DNA of 64,000 nucleotides, taken from positions 6,842,563-6,906,562 of the forward strand of contig NC_060063.1 in assembly GCF_020283565.1 (NCBI RefSeq), written 5' to 3'. Under the pieces are notes generated by a model. The model made no database searches. It worked only from the letters and a program-made list of their open reading frames with translations, and was not told the origin of the DNA. The DNA is from Trifolium pratense (Eukaryota > Streptophyta > Magnoliopsida > Fabales > Fabaceae). Both the position numbers and the translations under genes were made by a program. Positions 44,131 to 55,897 of the stretch are shown here, one piece after another; within the stretch, counting starts at the first letter, position 1; each line of letters opens with the position of its first letter.

Positions 44131-44430
44131 AAAGAAGTATATTAAAGTGTTAATCAACTTAATAAAGAAGGATATTAGAATTATATTATTCTAATAAAGA
44201 AGGATATTAAGGTATAGTGTTGTCTTAATAAAGAAGTAATGTTGGATAGTGTTCCACATTAGTAAATGAAGAGCTTAATTCTAATTAAAATGACTGTGAG
44301 TGAATTCATGAAATACATACATGCATTCATGAATATATGTGATATTGGATATTTCAATAAAGAAGGATATCGGATTATATTTATCCGATAAAGAAGGATA
44401 TTAGAGGTGAGATACTCTAATAAAGATGGT
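44131..44430. repeat. Hairpin array with constant AAAGAAGGAT spacer, unit A
   Basis: Spacers AAAGAAGGAT or variants (44131, 44164, 44196, 44230, 44359, 44390, 44422) alternate with short inverted repeats whose stems differ: ATTAGAAT/ATTCTAAT (44174-44195), ATTAAG/CTTAAT (44206-44229), TAATGT/ACATTA (44237-44261), ATTG/CAAT (44344-44358), ATCGGAT/ATCCGAT (44369-44389), ATTAGAG/CTCTAAT (44400-44421). A weaker ATTAA/TTAAT pair lies at 44141-44163. The middle (44271-44340) is irregular but includes an inverted TTCATGAA pair. Confidence 0.8.
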
Positions 44431-45217
44431 ACCACATACATTAGAAATGTCTAGGATGACATAGCATGAAGTTGAAGCATTAGATTTGCATTAGGTTATG
44501 TGTACATTATTTAATATTTGATATGTGACACATATGTTTGAAATTTGTGATAATTGTCTATGTGTGTTAGACTTGTTGTATGTGTTGATTGTCCGATGAT
44601 TTTAAATGTAATTGACTTCAATATCTTGTGAATTATGATTGATATTTGATTATAACTTTTCGTAGCTTATAATTAAATGAGACTAATGATGTATGCTTAA
44701 ATGAAGGTTGAGTACAATTAGGGTGTAACTCCTAATTAGATGTGATAAATGAAGTATATGCATGAGTTAGAATATGCATGATTTGTGATGATGTGTTTAA
44801 GTATCATTTACTTACACTTGTATATTTTGAGTATGTTATCTAACTCTCTTTTATGTGTTATGTGCTGGACCATTGGGGGTCCAGATTTCACAGGTTTTGT
44901 GGTTATCGATGTCGAGTCGTTGGTGAAGCTCCGCTCTGATTGTGACACGGGAAAAGGGTTGTATTTAGTATATAGGGTCTTTATTGACTATTTGTATTTA
45001 TTTTTGAAAAATGTATCTTTATAAAGAAGATTTATTTTGTATAAAGCGAGTTTTACTAATTAATTAACTTAGTATTATTTTCGTAAAGAGGAGTGTAATA
45101 TCTTGAACCAACAATTTATCAATCAATTGATTTAAGTCTAGGACTTTATTTTATCCGCTGTGTCGTTTTTGAGAAAAGAAATTTTTAAGCCATAATAAAT
45201 GCATTAATGGGTTTGGG

Positions 45218-45777
45218 TGTTACATTTCAGATTGCATGGTGGAAGGAAGGCTTATAAGGATTGATAGGTACCACCTATATCAACAAGATGCATCTTCTTT
45301 TCGGTAGCCTATTCCATTAGAACTCCATAGTGAAGCGTGCTTGACTTGGAGTAGTCTTTGGATGGGTGACCTTCTGGAAGTTTCCCGGAAAGCGTGCGAG
45401 TGAGGACAAAGCACGCTGAAAGGACTCGTGTTGGTTTGTGGGGTCAGTCGGTCATCCTGAAAGCCGTTTGCGATGTTACAAATGGTATCAGAGCAGACCT
45501 CTTCTAGTACGATGTGGTTCGGGGACGAACCAAGCGGAAGTTGGTGGGCATGTAACACTCTAAGCTAACGAGGGCGCAGGGAGTGGTCGCCGGTGCATGA
45601 GGCATGACAATGTGCGGCTCCGAGGGATCCTGAGGCTGTGCAGGTTTCAAATTGCATGGTGGAAGGAAGGCTTATAAGGATTGATGGGTACTACCTATAC
45701 CAACAAGATGCATCTTCTTTTCGGTAGCCTATTCGATAAGAACTCCACAGTTAAGCGTGCTTGAATTGGAGTAGTCA
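45218..45777 (+). mobile_element. Cassandra TRIM, 3' LTR truncated at the unit junction (A/B)
   Basis: First LTR about 45218-45480 (TGTTACA...GATGTTACA), primer-binding site TGGTATCAGAGC at 45483-45494, a ~140 bp interior, then a second LTR from about 45637 cut off at 45777. Both LTRs carry 5S rRNA-like sequence, the signature of Cassandra elements. The cut falls within that 5S-like part. Confidence 0.85.
45319..45372 (+). other. 5S rRNA-derived segment in Cassandra LTR
   Basis: AGAACTCCATAGTGAAGCGT, TTGGAGTAGT and GGATGGGTGACC match the internal promoter half (box A, IE, box C) of plant 5S rRNA. It is not a 5S gene: the 5' half is absent and the rest is diverged. Confidence 0.85.
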
Positions 45778-45950
45778 ATGTTGAGAACTTCTCGGCTTCA
45801 GATACAAACATGAATTTATATCAGTGCGCATGAGTATCAGTGAAGAAAGAGACATGCGAACTTTTTGACTGACCCACTGGAAAGCAGATCTACATTGAGG
45901 CCGACTGATATTCTGGTGTACGGGTGGGTAGGAGGAAACATGCTTGGGTG
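45778..45950 (+). pseudogene. RT-like pseudogene piece, unit B
   Basis: Short remnant equivalent to 26312-26508, with further small deletions; the same piece recurs at 54402-54574. Confidence 0.45.
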
Positions 45951-47336
45951 TGTTGGAACAAAATTGGTTTGTGAACAATTACCTCTTAGGTTTTGATGAT
46001 AACAAAGTATTAAAACTACAAATTGGATTTGCTAATGTATGTTAGAGTTTGCAGGATAATAGACTAAAATTCTAATGAGGAATTTTATTATGTTATTTAA
46101 CATAAGTTCGTCCTTTTCGTTAAATTTGGTGTTATATTTTTTCTAACTTTTTGTTAAATTTTGAGCTAATTTCTTCTAAAAGTTGTCCGTGTACGCAAAT
46201 TCATTAGTTATGTAGACGATTTAAACAAAAATTTGACTAAAAAGACTAACTTGAAACGTTTTAAACATAAGGGACCAAATTGTAACTTAAAATAAACATA
46301 AGAGACTAAATATGAAATTAAGCCATATTAAAATTATAACTATTATACACGAGACAATAATCTTGCATTGGCGAGTAATTTTTTAAGGGACTAATTTCGC
46401 ACTATACAGTATTCGACATATTATAATTTTTTAAATTAATATATTATTTGCATTATCTTAATAGAAAAATTATAAATTGAAATTAAAATATGTTGAAATT
46501 CTGGTATCACTGGAATGATGTTTGCCCAGATGTTCCAACAATTACTTTAAGAATAATGTTGTACTTAATGTTGGCACATCTTACGAAACATAAATAAAAT
46601 GACAACAAGTGAATAAACTACGCAGGAAATTGTTAACCCAGTTCAGCAAACAGCCTACTCTGGGGGATACCAATCCAGGAAGGAAATCAACTAATAGTTC
46701 TAGTTACTTAGACCTCAGAGTTTACGTCTTATAACCTAGACATCAATCATGCAACTTCTATCTAGGAACTCCTAGACATGAGATCCGATCTCATTTCCAC
46801 TCAACCAACACAGACAGTGTGGTTTGTACAATGTTCAATATAATGTGGCGACAATCTCCTAGACAATACTTTACTCTTGCTTAAAAGCTTATGAGTAAAT
46901 CATACATAGTTAACAAGATAGATAGGACGCTCCTCCATTCATAAATATAATCTGATCAATTTTCAATGATCATTAAGGATGGATCAGAACATTCCAAAAG
47001 TGTTTGAATGACTTTAGAAAATAAAATAAGTCATACAGTTGTTCCATTAAGTCCGACTTATTTAAAGGACATCTGATCATATCAAATCTTTATCAAACGT
47101 GCTCCTATGTGGATTTCCATATATAGCAGATGCTCGTATTAAATGCGCGAGATTTCTTAGCAAACAACTTGTTGTAACTAATGTTCAAATATTTGGTGCA
47201 ACGTCTTGCTTGTATATTTGTTTTAGCAAAATGAGGCCAATTCAAATATCCAACATATGTAATATAAAATTAATCATTATTCTAGTTACGAAAATATCTC
47301 CATATCATAAAAAAATCGCGGCAACGCCACGCCCCG

Positions 47337-47361
47337 TTCGTACGCACGAATATTATACTAG
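47337..47361 (+). mobile_element. Helitron 3' end, unit B copy
   Basis: Hairpin TTCGTACGCACGAA (47337-47350), then TATTATA and CTAG (47358-47361) followed by T. Confidence 0.65.
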
Positions 47362-47469
47362 TTTCATATAAAATATATTAACTTCATAGAGCCTTATAAT
47401 TAATTTCATAACAAAATAACATAAATAATATTTTGTCAAAATCCAACAAAATAAGTGAAGACGATATTA

Positions 47470-47700
47470 TTAAACCCGAACTTGATGTAAGAATATCAAA
47501 CCCTTACAACTCAATTTAAAAATAAAAATAATGCAACACACTTTAATGAATACCCCATCATATGTGAGAGAATAATTCTCCACTTTATTCTCACGAACAA
47601 ACACCTCGATACTACTATCTGATCCCGTTCTAAGGATCTTACCTGCATATAATTCATTAAAGAGAAATAAGAAGAAAACATGGGGTGAGATAAGTTTCAA
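47470..47700 (-). other. Conserved exon-like open frame, unit B
   Basis: As 38870-39100, with Cys for Trp at one position. No ATG; a 3' splice-like TATATGCAG precedes GKILRTG. Confidence 0.25.
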
Positions 47701-47766
47701 ATCACTTCAAGTGGTATAATAATTTCAATATATAGAAACAAACACACAAAAGTACATTTGAAAAAC

Positions 47767-47834
<68 letters not shown>
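47767..47834. repeat. (AAT)n microsatellite, unit B
   Basis: About 22 units; 57603-57661 in C is slightly shorter and 39165-39184 in A much shorter. Confidence 0.95.
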
Positions 47835-47835
<1 letters not shown>

Positions 47836-48916
47836 AACTGATTGAATTTAGTGAAATTGTGCTTAATTTAGGAGCTACATTAAATGTATACACCAACCAT
47901 ATTTTATCAACACAAATTTCAAGGTCATCCCCTCCACTTACAACTATCATTATATTCATCCATAAAGGGTTCAATAGTCTAAGTCAATCATTTAATTCGA
48001 TTTATAGAAGTCTAGTGAAAATAATCCATAAAATTTTTAGGGTTAAGTTTTTAGGTCTCTATAAAAAAATTGGGCATGTTATGGTTCCTATAAAAATTCT
48101 ATGCATGCAGTTTTAGTTCATGTTATTTATCAAAATTGTTTAATTATTCTTAAAATTTTTATATTTTTGAATAATTATTTTTCAGATATTTTAACAATTC
48201 TATAAAAAGATCAAGATAAAAGAAATGAAAATCTCAAATTAGAAGTCATATATTTAGCTTCTGTTTTTTTGAGGAACGTCTTATATTGTTCTGAACAAGT
48301 CTTCAAAATAATCAATAAAAAATGCACATTGGTTTAAAATTAAGGATTAAAACTACGTGTATAATATAATTTTATAGAGACTATGTCAATTTTTTATAGA
48401 GAAGAAAACAAAATTTGATAAAGTTATAAAAATCTAAAAATATTTAACCCGAATTTTTATTTTTATTAAATTTCAACCAATTTTAGTTGTTAAAATTGTT
48501 ATTGCAACCAAAACCTTTTGTTCACTTAAGTTGCTTCCACTCCTTGGTCTAGTTAATGGCTAAGGCATATTTTGAAGTCATTCATTTTGAGTCTTTCAAA
48601 ATTGTTTCCTAATCGTTGCCTATCGTTTAGCAACGATTTTTTTTCTTGTAGAAACAGTTTTTGTCCATTGCCTTGGTTTCAACACATTTACGTTTTTTTT
48701 ATATAAGTGAATGCTCTGAAATTTTCATATTTAATTACTGTTTGTGAATTCAAATTTTAATTTTCTCTGTCCTTTATAAGGAGGGTGATTATATATATGC
48801 ATACAAATTAGAATATCTTACTCTCTAACTATGATGATATTATCAAGTTAGTAGATGATAGTTGTACAAAGACATCCCGAAGATAAGTGTAAAACTCAAT
48901 AATATTATAACTTATA

Positions 48917-49198
48917 TCGCTTTTGTACCATAATATAGGTCACTTTAGGGAAAAAAATTGTATCGTAATATATGTCGCAATGAATCATTTAATGTTATTT
49001 TTCCTATTGCTTGTTAAAAAAAATATATTTTTCCTATTATACCCATAACTATTTATTACTTTCTCTTCTTTCAAGTTTTATTTTTTCCTATTATACCATA
49101 AATGAACTTATCATTGCTATCTTTTCCATACAACATTAATTAACTTTCTTAATATGTGTAAAAGTGCTAAAATGACATGTATTGTGGTACAGAGGGAG
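48917..49198. mobile_element. Stowaway-type MITE, unit B
   Basis: Same element as 40163-40470, with GTGGTACAGAGGGAG at the right end and a ~26 bp internal deletion. Confidence 0.6.
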
Positions 49199-49454
49199 TA
49201 ACAAACATATGATGATACTATTAATAATATTTTCATTAGATACTGACCCATATATATATATATACTCCAAATTATCAAATTGATTCACAAAAACATATTT
49301 CAAATTATCATATTTTACTTTTTCAATTTTTCTTAATATATAAGTGTGATTTTTTTTTCTTATAATTTGGGACGAAGGAAGTACATGAGAGAAATTATAA
49401 GATTAACATTAAGATGAGCAATGAAAATGGAAGGTCATGATAGAGAAATAAGAC

Positions 49455-49727
49455 TTACTCTCTTAACTTTTTACATTCATTTCTAAAGCACACCACTGTT
49501 TTTGGATCAGCAATTGGAAAGTGTCGATAGCAATCTTCGTCAGTTTCGCACTTTACTTTATTATATGTACAATAAGAATAAAGAAATATTACTAAAATGG
49601 ATGAAAGATTGTGTATAAAATAAACAAAAATTATTATGACAATAAACTTACTTATACCAACGACTACAACGATGAAAAGAGAAATAAAAAGTATCATAAT
49701 ATAAACAAACTTGAGAGTTTCAGCCAT
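49455..49727 (-). CDS. NCR peptide gene, unit B
   Basis: Exon 1 is 49652-49727, exon 2 is 49455-49555, intron 96 bp (GTAAGT...AAAG; A + TA = Ile). Product 58 residues. The signal peptide starts MAETLKFVYIMILF and is almost the same as in A. The mature part keeps C-x5-C-x13-C-x4-C, but the 13-residue loop between cysteines 2 and 3 (YRHFPIADPKTVV) shares only 3 positions with A's, whereas CETDEDC and CFRNEC are unchanged. Concentrated change in the loop with a constant frame is the usual NCR pattern. Confidence 0.88.
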   Translation of the reverse strand: MAETLKFVYIMILFISLFIVVVVGISKFIVIIIFVYFIHNLSSILVIFLYSYCTYNKVKCETDEDCYRHFPIADPKTVVCFRNECKKLRE

Positions 49728-49771
49728 TTGTTTTTTACCTTTCAATGTACAAATTTAAAATGTTTTGATGA

Positions 49772-49781
49772 CTTTATATAG
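49772..49781 (-). promoter_or_regulatory. TATA box of NCR gene B
   Basis: TATATAAAGT on the minus strand, 45-54 bp before the ATG at 49727. Confidence 0.65.
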
Positions 49782-50229
49782 TAAAAACTTCTTGCTATAT
49801 TTATGTCAAATAAGTAATTTTTAATGATTATGTTTTTGCAATATGTCCTTTAAAATTAGAATAATTATTAAATATCTTCAAAGGACAATATAATTAATAC
49901 TATTTGTCCCTTTAGCTCATAGAATAGATCTCACAGAATAATTTTGCTTGTAATTATAAAATTCATTTACATTCAAAAAAAAAATCATTTTCTTTTTACA
50001 ACCTTTCATTATTATATTTGTTCCAGTAAAAATTATTAAAAAAAAACATGCATGCATATTAATATATGAGTAGAATTATATGTCTATGTAAAAATTATAA
50101 ATAAATAGGCACTTGTATTTGTATATGATAAGAAATATAGGTTCTCGTTGAAATTATAAAAAAAAGACATGCATATTAATATATGATTAAAAATATAAAT
50201 CACCACATAAATTATAAGAAAATAGGCAC

Positions 50230-50864
50230 GGGCCGTGGAAATGAGTCGAGCTGAGTCGAACTCGTCTGGGCTCGACTCGACTCGATAGGAATTGGTTCAA
50301 CTCAAAATTCAGCTCAAGTTCGACACAAACTCTTTTTTCAGCTCAAGTTTGGCTCGTTTAAAGTTGACGAACAGTTCGATTCGGCTCGTTAGGTTCAACT
50401 CGTTAAGTTAAATCACATGATTTCAAGTCAAATTTTTTGTCAAAATTTCAAAATTTGATCTTTAACCTTTTAAACTATTTTTTATTTAAAAAGAAAAAGC
50501 AAATATTAAATTAAAATAAAAGTCATCCCAAGTGTATAATGAAAAGCCTTTTGAGAAAGAGAGAGTTTAAAGAAATAAAATTATTGTTTTGGTAAAGGGA
50601 GAGTGGGTAATAGCCGTACGTAGGAAATTGAAAAGTTCATAGTTAAAAAGTTTTGAAAAGTTATATATATATATATATATATAACTGAGCTAGTTCATGA
50701 ACCAAACGAGTCGAACTATATATAATTTATGTTCAGCTCATCTATTTAACGAACTTAATTTTTAACTCAAGTTCAGCTCATTTAGTTCATGAACCAAGTT
50801 CATTGGTCAATTATCGGATCGAGCTTCAAACTATTCACGAGTTGGCTCGGGTCATTGTCAGCCC
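50230..50864. mobile_element. hAT-like non-autonomous element, unit B
   Basis: Copy of 41604-42210 with the same borders; it sits in the same minisatellite position, so it was inserted before the duplication. Confidence 0.6.
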
Positions 50865-51144
50865 TGGACACGCATATTAATAGATGAGTAGAAATAAACG
50901 ACTGCGCCGAAATTATAAGAAAATAGACATACGTATTAATATATGAGTAGAAATATATGCCCGTGCCGAAGACCGGAGTTATAAAAAAGTAGGCAGACAT
51001 ATTTATATATGAGTAGAAATATAAGTTATTATGGATAAAAAAAAATAGGAATTACTATTTTAATCCATCTTTCTCCTTTTTTTAACACATCACTAAACAA
51101 GGAGCTATTTTTGTCTTTTCATTTAAATTGAAATAAAATAATAT

Positions 51145-51542
51145 GGATCAGGATCAAATGACACCAACTAGTTTGACACCAAATGTTACACCTCTCAATA
51201 ACATTTTAACCGATATAAATTTTATAAAATCTACCGTTGGATTGAAAGTTTATATCATATATATCATTTGTGTAAAATTTCAGGCAAATCCAAAATCATT
51301 TGATATGCTATTGCGACACATAAACATTAACGGCGTTTAAAAAAATAGACATACCGTTAATTTTGATGTATCTCAATAACATATCAAATGATTTTGTATT
51401 TGTCTAAAGTTTTACATAAATGATCTATATGATATAAAATTTCAATCCAACGGTGGATTTTATAAAATTTATATCGGTTAAAACGTTATTGAGAGGTATA
51501 ACATTTAGTGTCAAACTAGTTGGTGTCGTTTGATCCTGACTC
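51145..51542. mobile_element. Fold-back MITE, unit B
   Basis: Full-length form of the element described at 42495-42880. A 65-codon frame inside it is not considered a gene. Confidence 0.7.
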
Positions 51543-52427
51543 AAACAATATTATTATAATCATTATACTCTATTATTCATTGCCTTTATATTTTATTTCT
51601 ACTATTTATACAGGACCTATATTTTTACTCATATATTTGTTGGATTAAGCCCTAAAATCCAATCTATTTGATATTATTTGCTTTTGTATTGTAATTTGAT
51701 TTATATATTTAATATATATATATATAAGAAGAAATTTCTTTACTAAGTTTGTTTTCCAAAATAATAAAGTCTCTAGAATAGATTGTTCATGTAATTAAAC
51801 ATTAAGTGAGACTTAATCGTGAGATTACATTAACTTAAGAACACTATTCTTAAAAGTATATATATGTAGTCAAACTTTAATATGAGTTGGGATGATAATA
51901 AAGCGTAGAGACTATTATGTATGTAGACTGATGACCATCTCACGGATCATGGATATGAGATATTAAGTCTATACATAGATATAAATATTAGGAGTAATAT
52001 TTATATTGAATTGACCCACCAAGAGAGTACTACATAGTATGTTATGAAAGCGTCATAAAATACTCTCATATTGATAATAGTGTACACCATTCTTTGACCT
52101 GAAACCACGATGATCCCGAGATGTGGAATTAAATGTTTGGTTGTCATTCAAACGTCGTCTGTAACAGGATAACTTTAACGTTGGTAAATGGACATTTAAT
52201 GAATCTTGCTTGCTGAGGGACATGAGTGTCCTAGATGAGATTTGTCCCTCCTGCATAAAATGAGATATATCTTTAGGCCTCTTGATGAACATGACTGAAA
52301 AATTGCATCGCCATGCCAAATTAAGTCAATATGAGATATTGGGCTTATTCGTTACTCAATATGTTTCAGGATCAAGAAATATAAATATTAGACTTTACAA
52401 GGATGACACTATTTATGCCTTGTGTTC

Positions 52428-52621
52428 ATGATAGTAGGGGTTATACGTATTAGTAGGGGTCTTACATGATAGTAGGGGTTCTACATGATAGTAGGGGTTC
52501 TACGTGTTAGTAGGGGTCTTACATGATAGTAGGGGTTCCTGCATGTGTAGTAGGGGTCCTGCATGTGTAGTAGGGGTCCTCTGGTATAGTAGGGGTACTT
52601 TGTGTTAGTAGGGGTATTACC
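52428..52621 (+). repeat. GTAGGGG minisatellite, unit B
   Basis: Ten units, almost identical to 43804-43997. Confidence 0.9.
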
Positions 52622-52754
52622 TGAACTGTTGTTTGATGGTTTTAAATGCTACTGATTGTTTATAACCATGATTAATTATATTGTGATGAATTGTTGATTA
52701 TATGTGTGGAATATAATTGTTGTTGATTGTGTTGATGATGTTTGTTTAAATGTC

Positions 52755-53054
52755 AAAGAAGTATATTAAAGTGTTAATCAACTTAATAAAGAAGGATATT
52801 AGAATTATATTATTCTAATAAAGAAGGATATTAAGGTATAGTGTTGTCTTAATAAAGAAGTAATGTTGGATAGTGTTCCACATTAGTAAATGAAGAGCTT
52901 AATTCTAATTAAAATGACTGTGAGTGAATTCATGAAATACATACATGCATTCATGAATATATGTGATATTGGATATTTCAATAAAGAAGGATATCGGATT
53001 ATATTTATCCGATAAAGAAGGATATTAGAGGTGAGATACTCTAATAAAGATGGT
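52755..53054. repeat. Hairpin array with AAAGAAGGAT spacer, unit B
   Basis: Same array as 44131-44430, shifted by 8624 bp, with no change noticed in stems or spacers. Confidence 0.8.
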
Positions 53055-53841
53055 ACCACATACATTAGAAATGTCTAGGATGACATAGCATGAAGTTGAA
53101 GCATTAGATTTGCATTAGGTTATGTGTACATTATTTAATATTTGATATGTGACACATATGTTTGAAATTTGTGATAATTGTCTATGTGTGTTAGACTTGT
53201 TGTATGTGTTGATTGTCCGATGATTTTAAATGTAATTGACTTCAATATCTTGTGAATTATGATTGATATTTGATTATAACTTTTCGTAGCTTATAATTAA
53301 ATGAGACTAATGATGTATGCTTAAATGAAGGTTGAGTACAATTAGGGTGTAACTCCTAATTAGATGTGATAAATGAAGTATATGCATGAGTTAGAATATG
53401 CATGATTTGTGATGATGTGTTTAAGTATCATTTACTTACATTTGTATATTTTGAGTATGTTATCTAACTCTCTTTTATGTGTTATGTGCTGGACCGTTGG
53501 GGGTCCAGATTTCACAGGTTTTGTGGTTATCGATGTCGAGTCGTTGGTGAAGCTCCGCTCTGATTGTGACACGGGAAAAGGGTTGTATTTAGTATATAGG
53601 GTCTTTATTGACTATTTGTATTTATTTTTGAAAAATGTATCTTTATAAAGAAGATTTATTTTGTATAAAGCGAGTTTTACTAATTAATTAACTTAGTATT
53701 ATTTTCGTAAAGAGGAGTGTAATATCTTGAACCAACAATTTATCAATCAATTGATTTAAGTCTAGGACTTTATTTTATCCGCTGTGTCGTTTTTGAGAAA
53801 AGAAATTTTTAAGCCATAATAAAGGCATTAATGGGTTTGGG

Positions 53842-54401
53842 TGTTACATTTCAGATTGCATGGTGGAAGGAAGGCTTATAAGGATTGATAGGTACCACCT
53901 ATATCAACAAGATGCATCTTCTTTTCGGTAGCCTATTCCATTAGAACTCCATAGTGAAGCGTGCTTGACTTGGAGTAGTCTTTGAATGGGTGACCTTCTG
54001 GAAGTTTCCCGGAAAGCGTGCGAGTGAGGACAAAGCACGCTGAAAGGACTCGTGTTGGTTTGTGGGGTCAGTCGGTCATCCTGAAAGCCGTTTGCGATGT
54101 TACAAATGATATCAGAGCAGACCTCTTCTAGTACGATGTGGTTCGGGGACGAACCAAGCGGAAGTTGGTGGGCATGTAACACTCTAAGCTAACGAGGGCG
54201 CAGGGAGTGGTCGCCGGTGCATGAGGCATGACAATGTGCGGCTCCGAGGGATCCTGAGGCTGTGCAGGTTTCAAATTGCATGGTGGAAGGAAGGCTTATA
54301 AGGATTGATGGGTACTACCTATACCAACAAGATGCATCTTCTTTTCGGTAGCCTATTCGATAAGAACTCCACAGTTAAGCGTGCTTGAATTGGAGTAGTC
54401 A
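53842..54401 (+). mobile_element. Cassandra TRIM, truncated (B/C junction)
   Basis: Copy of 45218-45777 with the same cut-off. Its primer-binding site reads TGATATCAGAGC, one base changed (54107-54118). Confidence 0.85.
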
Positions 54402-55897
54402 ATGTTGAGAACTTCTCGGCTTCAGATACAAACATGAATTTATATCAGTGCGCATGAGTATCAGTGAAGAAAGAGACATGCGAACTTTTTGACTGACCCA
54501 CTGGAAAGCAGATCTACATTGAGGCCGACTGATATTCTGGTGTACGGGTGGGTAGGAGGAAACATGCTTGGGTGTGTTGGAACAAAATTGGTTTGTGAAC
54601 AATTACCTCTTAGGTTTTGATGATAACAAAGTATTAAAACTACAAATTGGATTTGCTAATGTATGTTAGAGTTTGCAGGATAATAGACTAAAATTCTAAT
54701 GAGGAATTTTATTATGTTATTTAACATAAGTTCGTCCTTTTCGTTAAATTTGGTGTTATATTTTTTCTAACTTTTTGTTAAATTTTGAGCTAATTTCTTC
54801 TAAAAGTTGTCCGTGTACGCAAATTCATTAGTTATGTAGACGATTTAAACAAAAATTTGACTAAAAAGACTAACTTGAAACGTTTTAAACATAAGGGACC
54901 AAATTGTAACTTAAAATAAACATAAGAGACTAAATATGAAATTAAGCCATATTAAAATTATAACTATTATACACGAGACAATAATCTTGCATTGGCGAGT
55001 AATTTTTTAAGGGACTAATTTCGCACTATACAGTATTCGACATATTATAATTTTTTAAATTAATATATTATTTGCATTATCTTAATAGAAAAATTATAAA
55101 TTGAAATTAAAATATGTTGAAATTCTGGTGTCACTGGAATGATGTTTGCCCAGATGTTCCAACAATTACTTAAAGAATAATGCTGTACTTAATGTTGGCA
55201 CATCTTACGAAACATAAATAAAATGACAACAAGTGAATAAACTACGCAGGAAATTGTTAACCCAGTTCAGCAAACAGCCTACTCTGGGGGATACCAATCC
55301 AGGAAGGAAATCAACTAATAGTTCTAGTTACTTAGACCTCAGAGTTTACGTCTTATAACCTAGACATCAATCATGCAACTTCTATCTAGGAACTCCTAGA
55401 CATGAGATCCGATCTCATTTCCACTCAACCAACACAGACAGTGTGGTTTGTACAATGTTCAATATAATGTGGCGACAATCTCCTAGACAATACTTTACTC
55501 TTGCTTAAAAGCTTATGAGTAAATCATACATAGTTAACAAGATAGATAGGACGCTCCTCCATTCATAAATATAATCTGATCAATTTTCAATGATCATTAA
55601 GGATGGATCAGAACATTCCAAAAGTGTTTGAATGACTTTAGAAAATAAAATAAGTCATACAGTTGTTCCATTAAGTCCGACTTATTTCAAGGACATCTGA
55701 TCATATCAAATCTTTATCAAACGTGCTCCTATGTGGATTTCCATATATAGCAGATGCTCGTATTAAATGCGCGAGATTTCTTAGCAAACAACTTGTTGTA
55801 ACTAATGTTCAAATATTTGGTGCAACATCTTGCTTGTATATTTGTTTTAGCAAAATGAGGCCAATTCAAATATCCAACATATGTAATATAAAATTAA

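Larger units (their letters stand above)
42969..45217. repeat. Dispersed LTR-like repetitive segment, unit A
   Basis: Non-coding stretch with the wording of long gypsy-type LTRs (GTGCTGGACCATTGGGGGTC, ATTTCACAGG), an AT microsatellite (43049-43102), the TAGGGG minisatellite and the hairpin array. A 79-codon open frame at 44785-45024 is a by-product. Neither LTR border is certain. Confidence 0.4.
26312..45777. repeat. Tandem unit A (NCR-bearing), split by the CACTA element
   Basis: Sequence 26312-27888 plus 38616-45777 (about 8.7 kb) matches units B and C in order. Left edge: inside the RT-like pseudogene at GAGAACTTCTCGGCTTCAGA. Right edge: inside a truncated Cassandra LTR at GGAGTAGTC. Its NCR region differs noticeably from B and C, while its last 2.7 kb is almost identical to B. 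Confidence 0.9.
45778..54401. repeat. Tandem unit B (NCR-bearing), chimeric
   Basis: 8624 bp, begins AATGTTGAGAACTTCTCGG just after the truncated Cassandra of A and ends at the same Cassandra cut. From its start to about 51716 it agrees with C against A; from about 51727 to its end it agrees with A against C. Confidence 0.9.

Noticed and set aside
44785..45024. 79-codon plus-strand frame conserved in A and B
   Set aside because: A and B are nearly identical by recent duplication, so conservation carries no weight; the sequence reads as LTR.
45319..45372. 5S rRNA gene
   Set aside because: Only the 3' promoter half is present and it lies in a Cassandra LTR.
45280..45558. 92-codon minus-strand frame, repeated at 53904
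   Set aside because: Lies across the Cassandra LTR and primer-binding site; chance frame.
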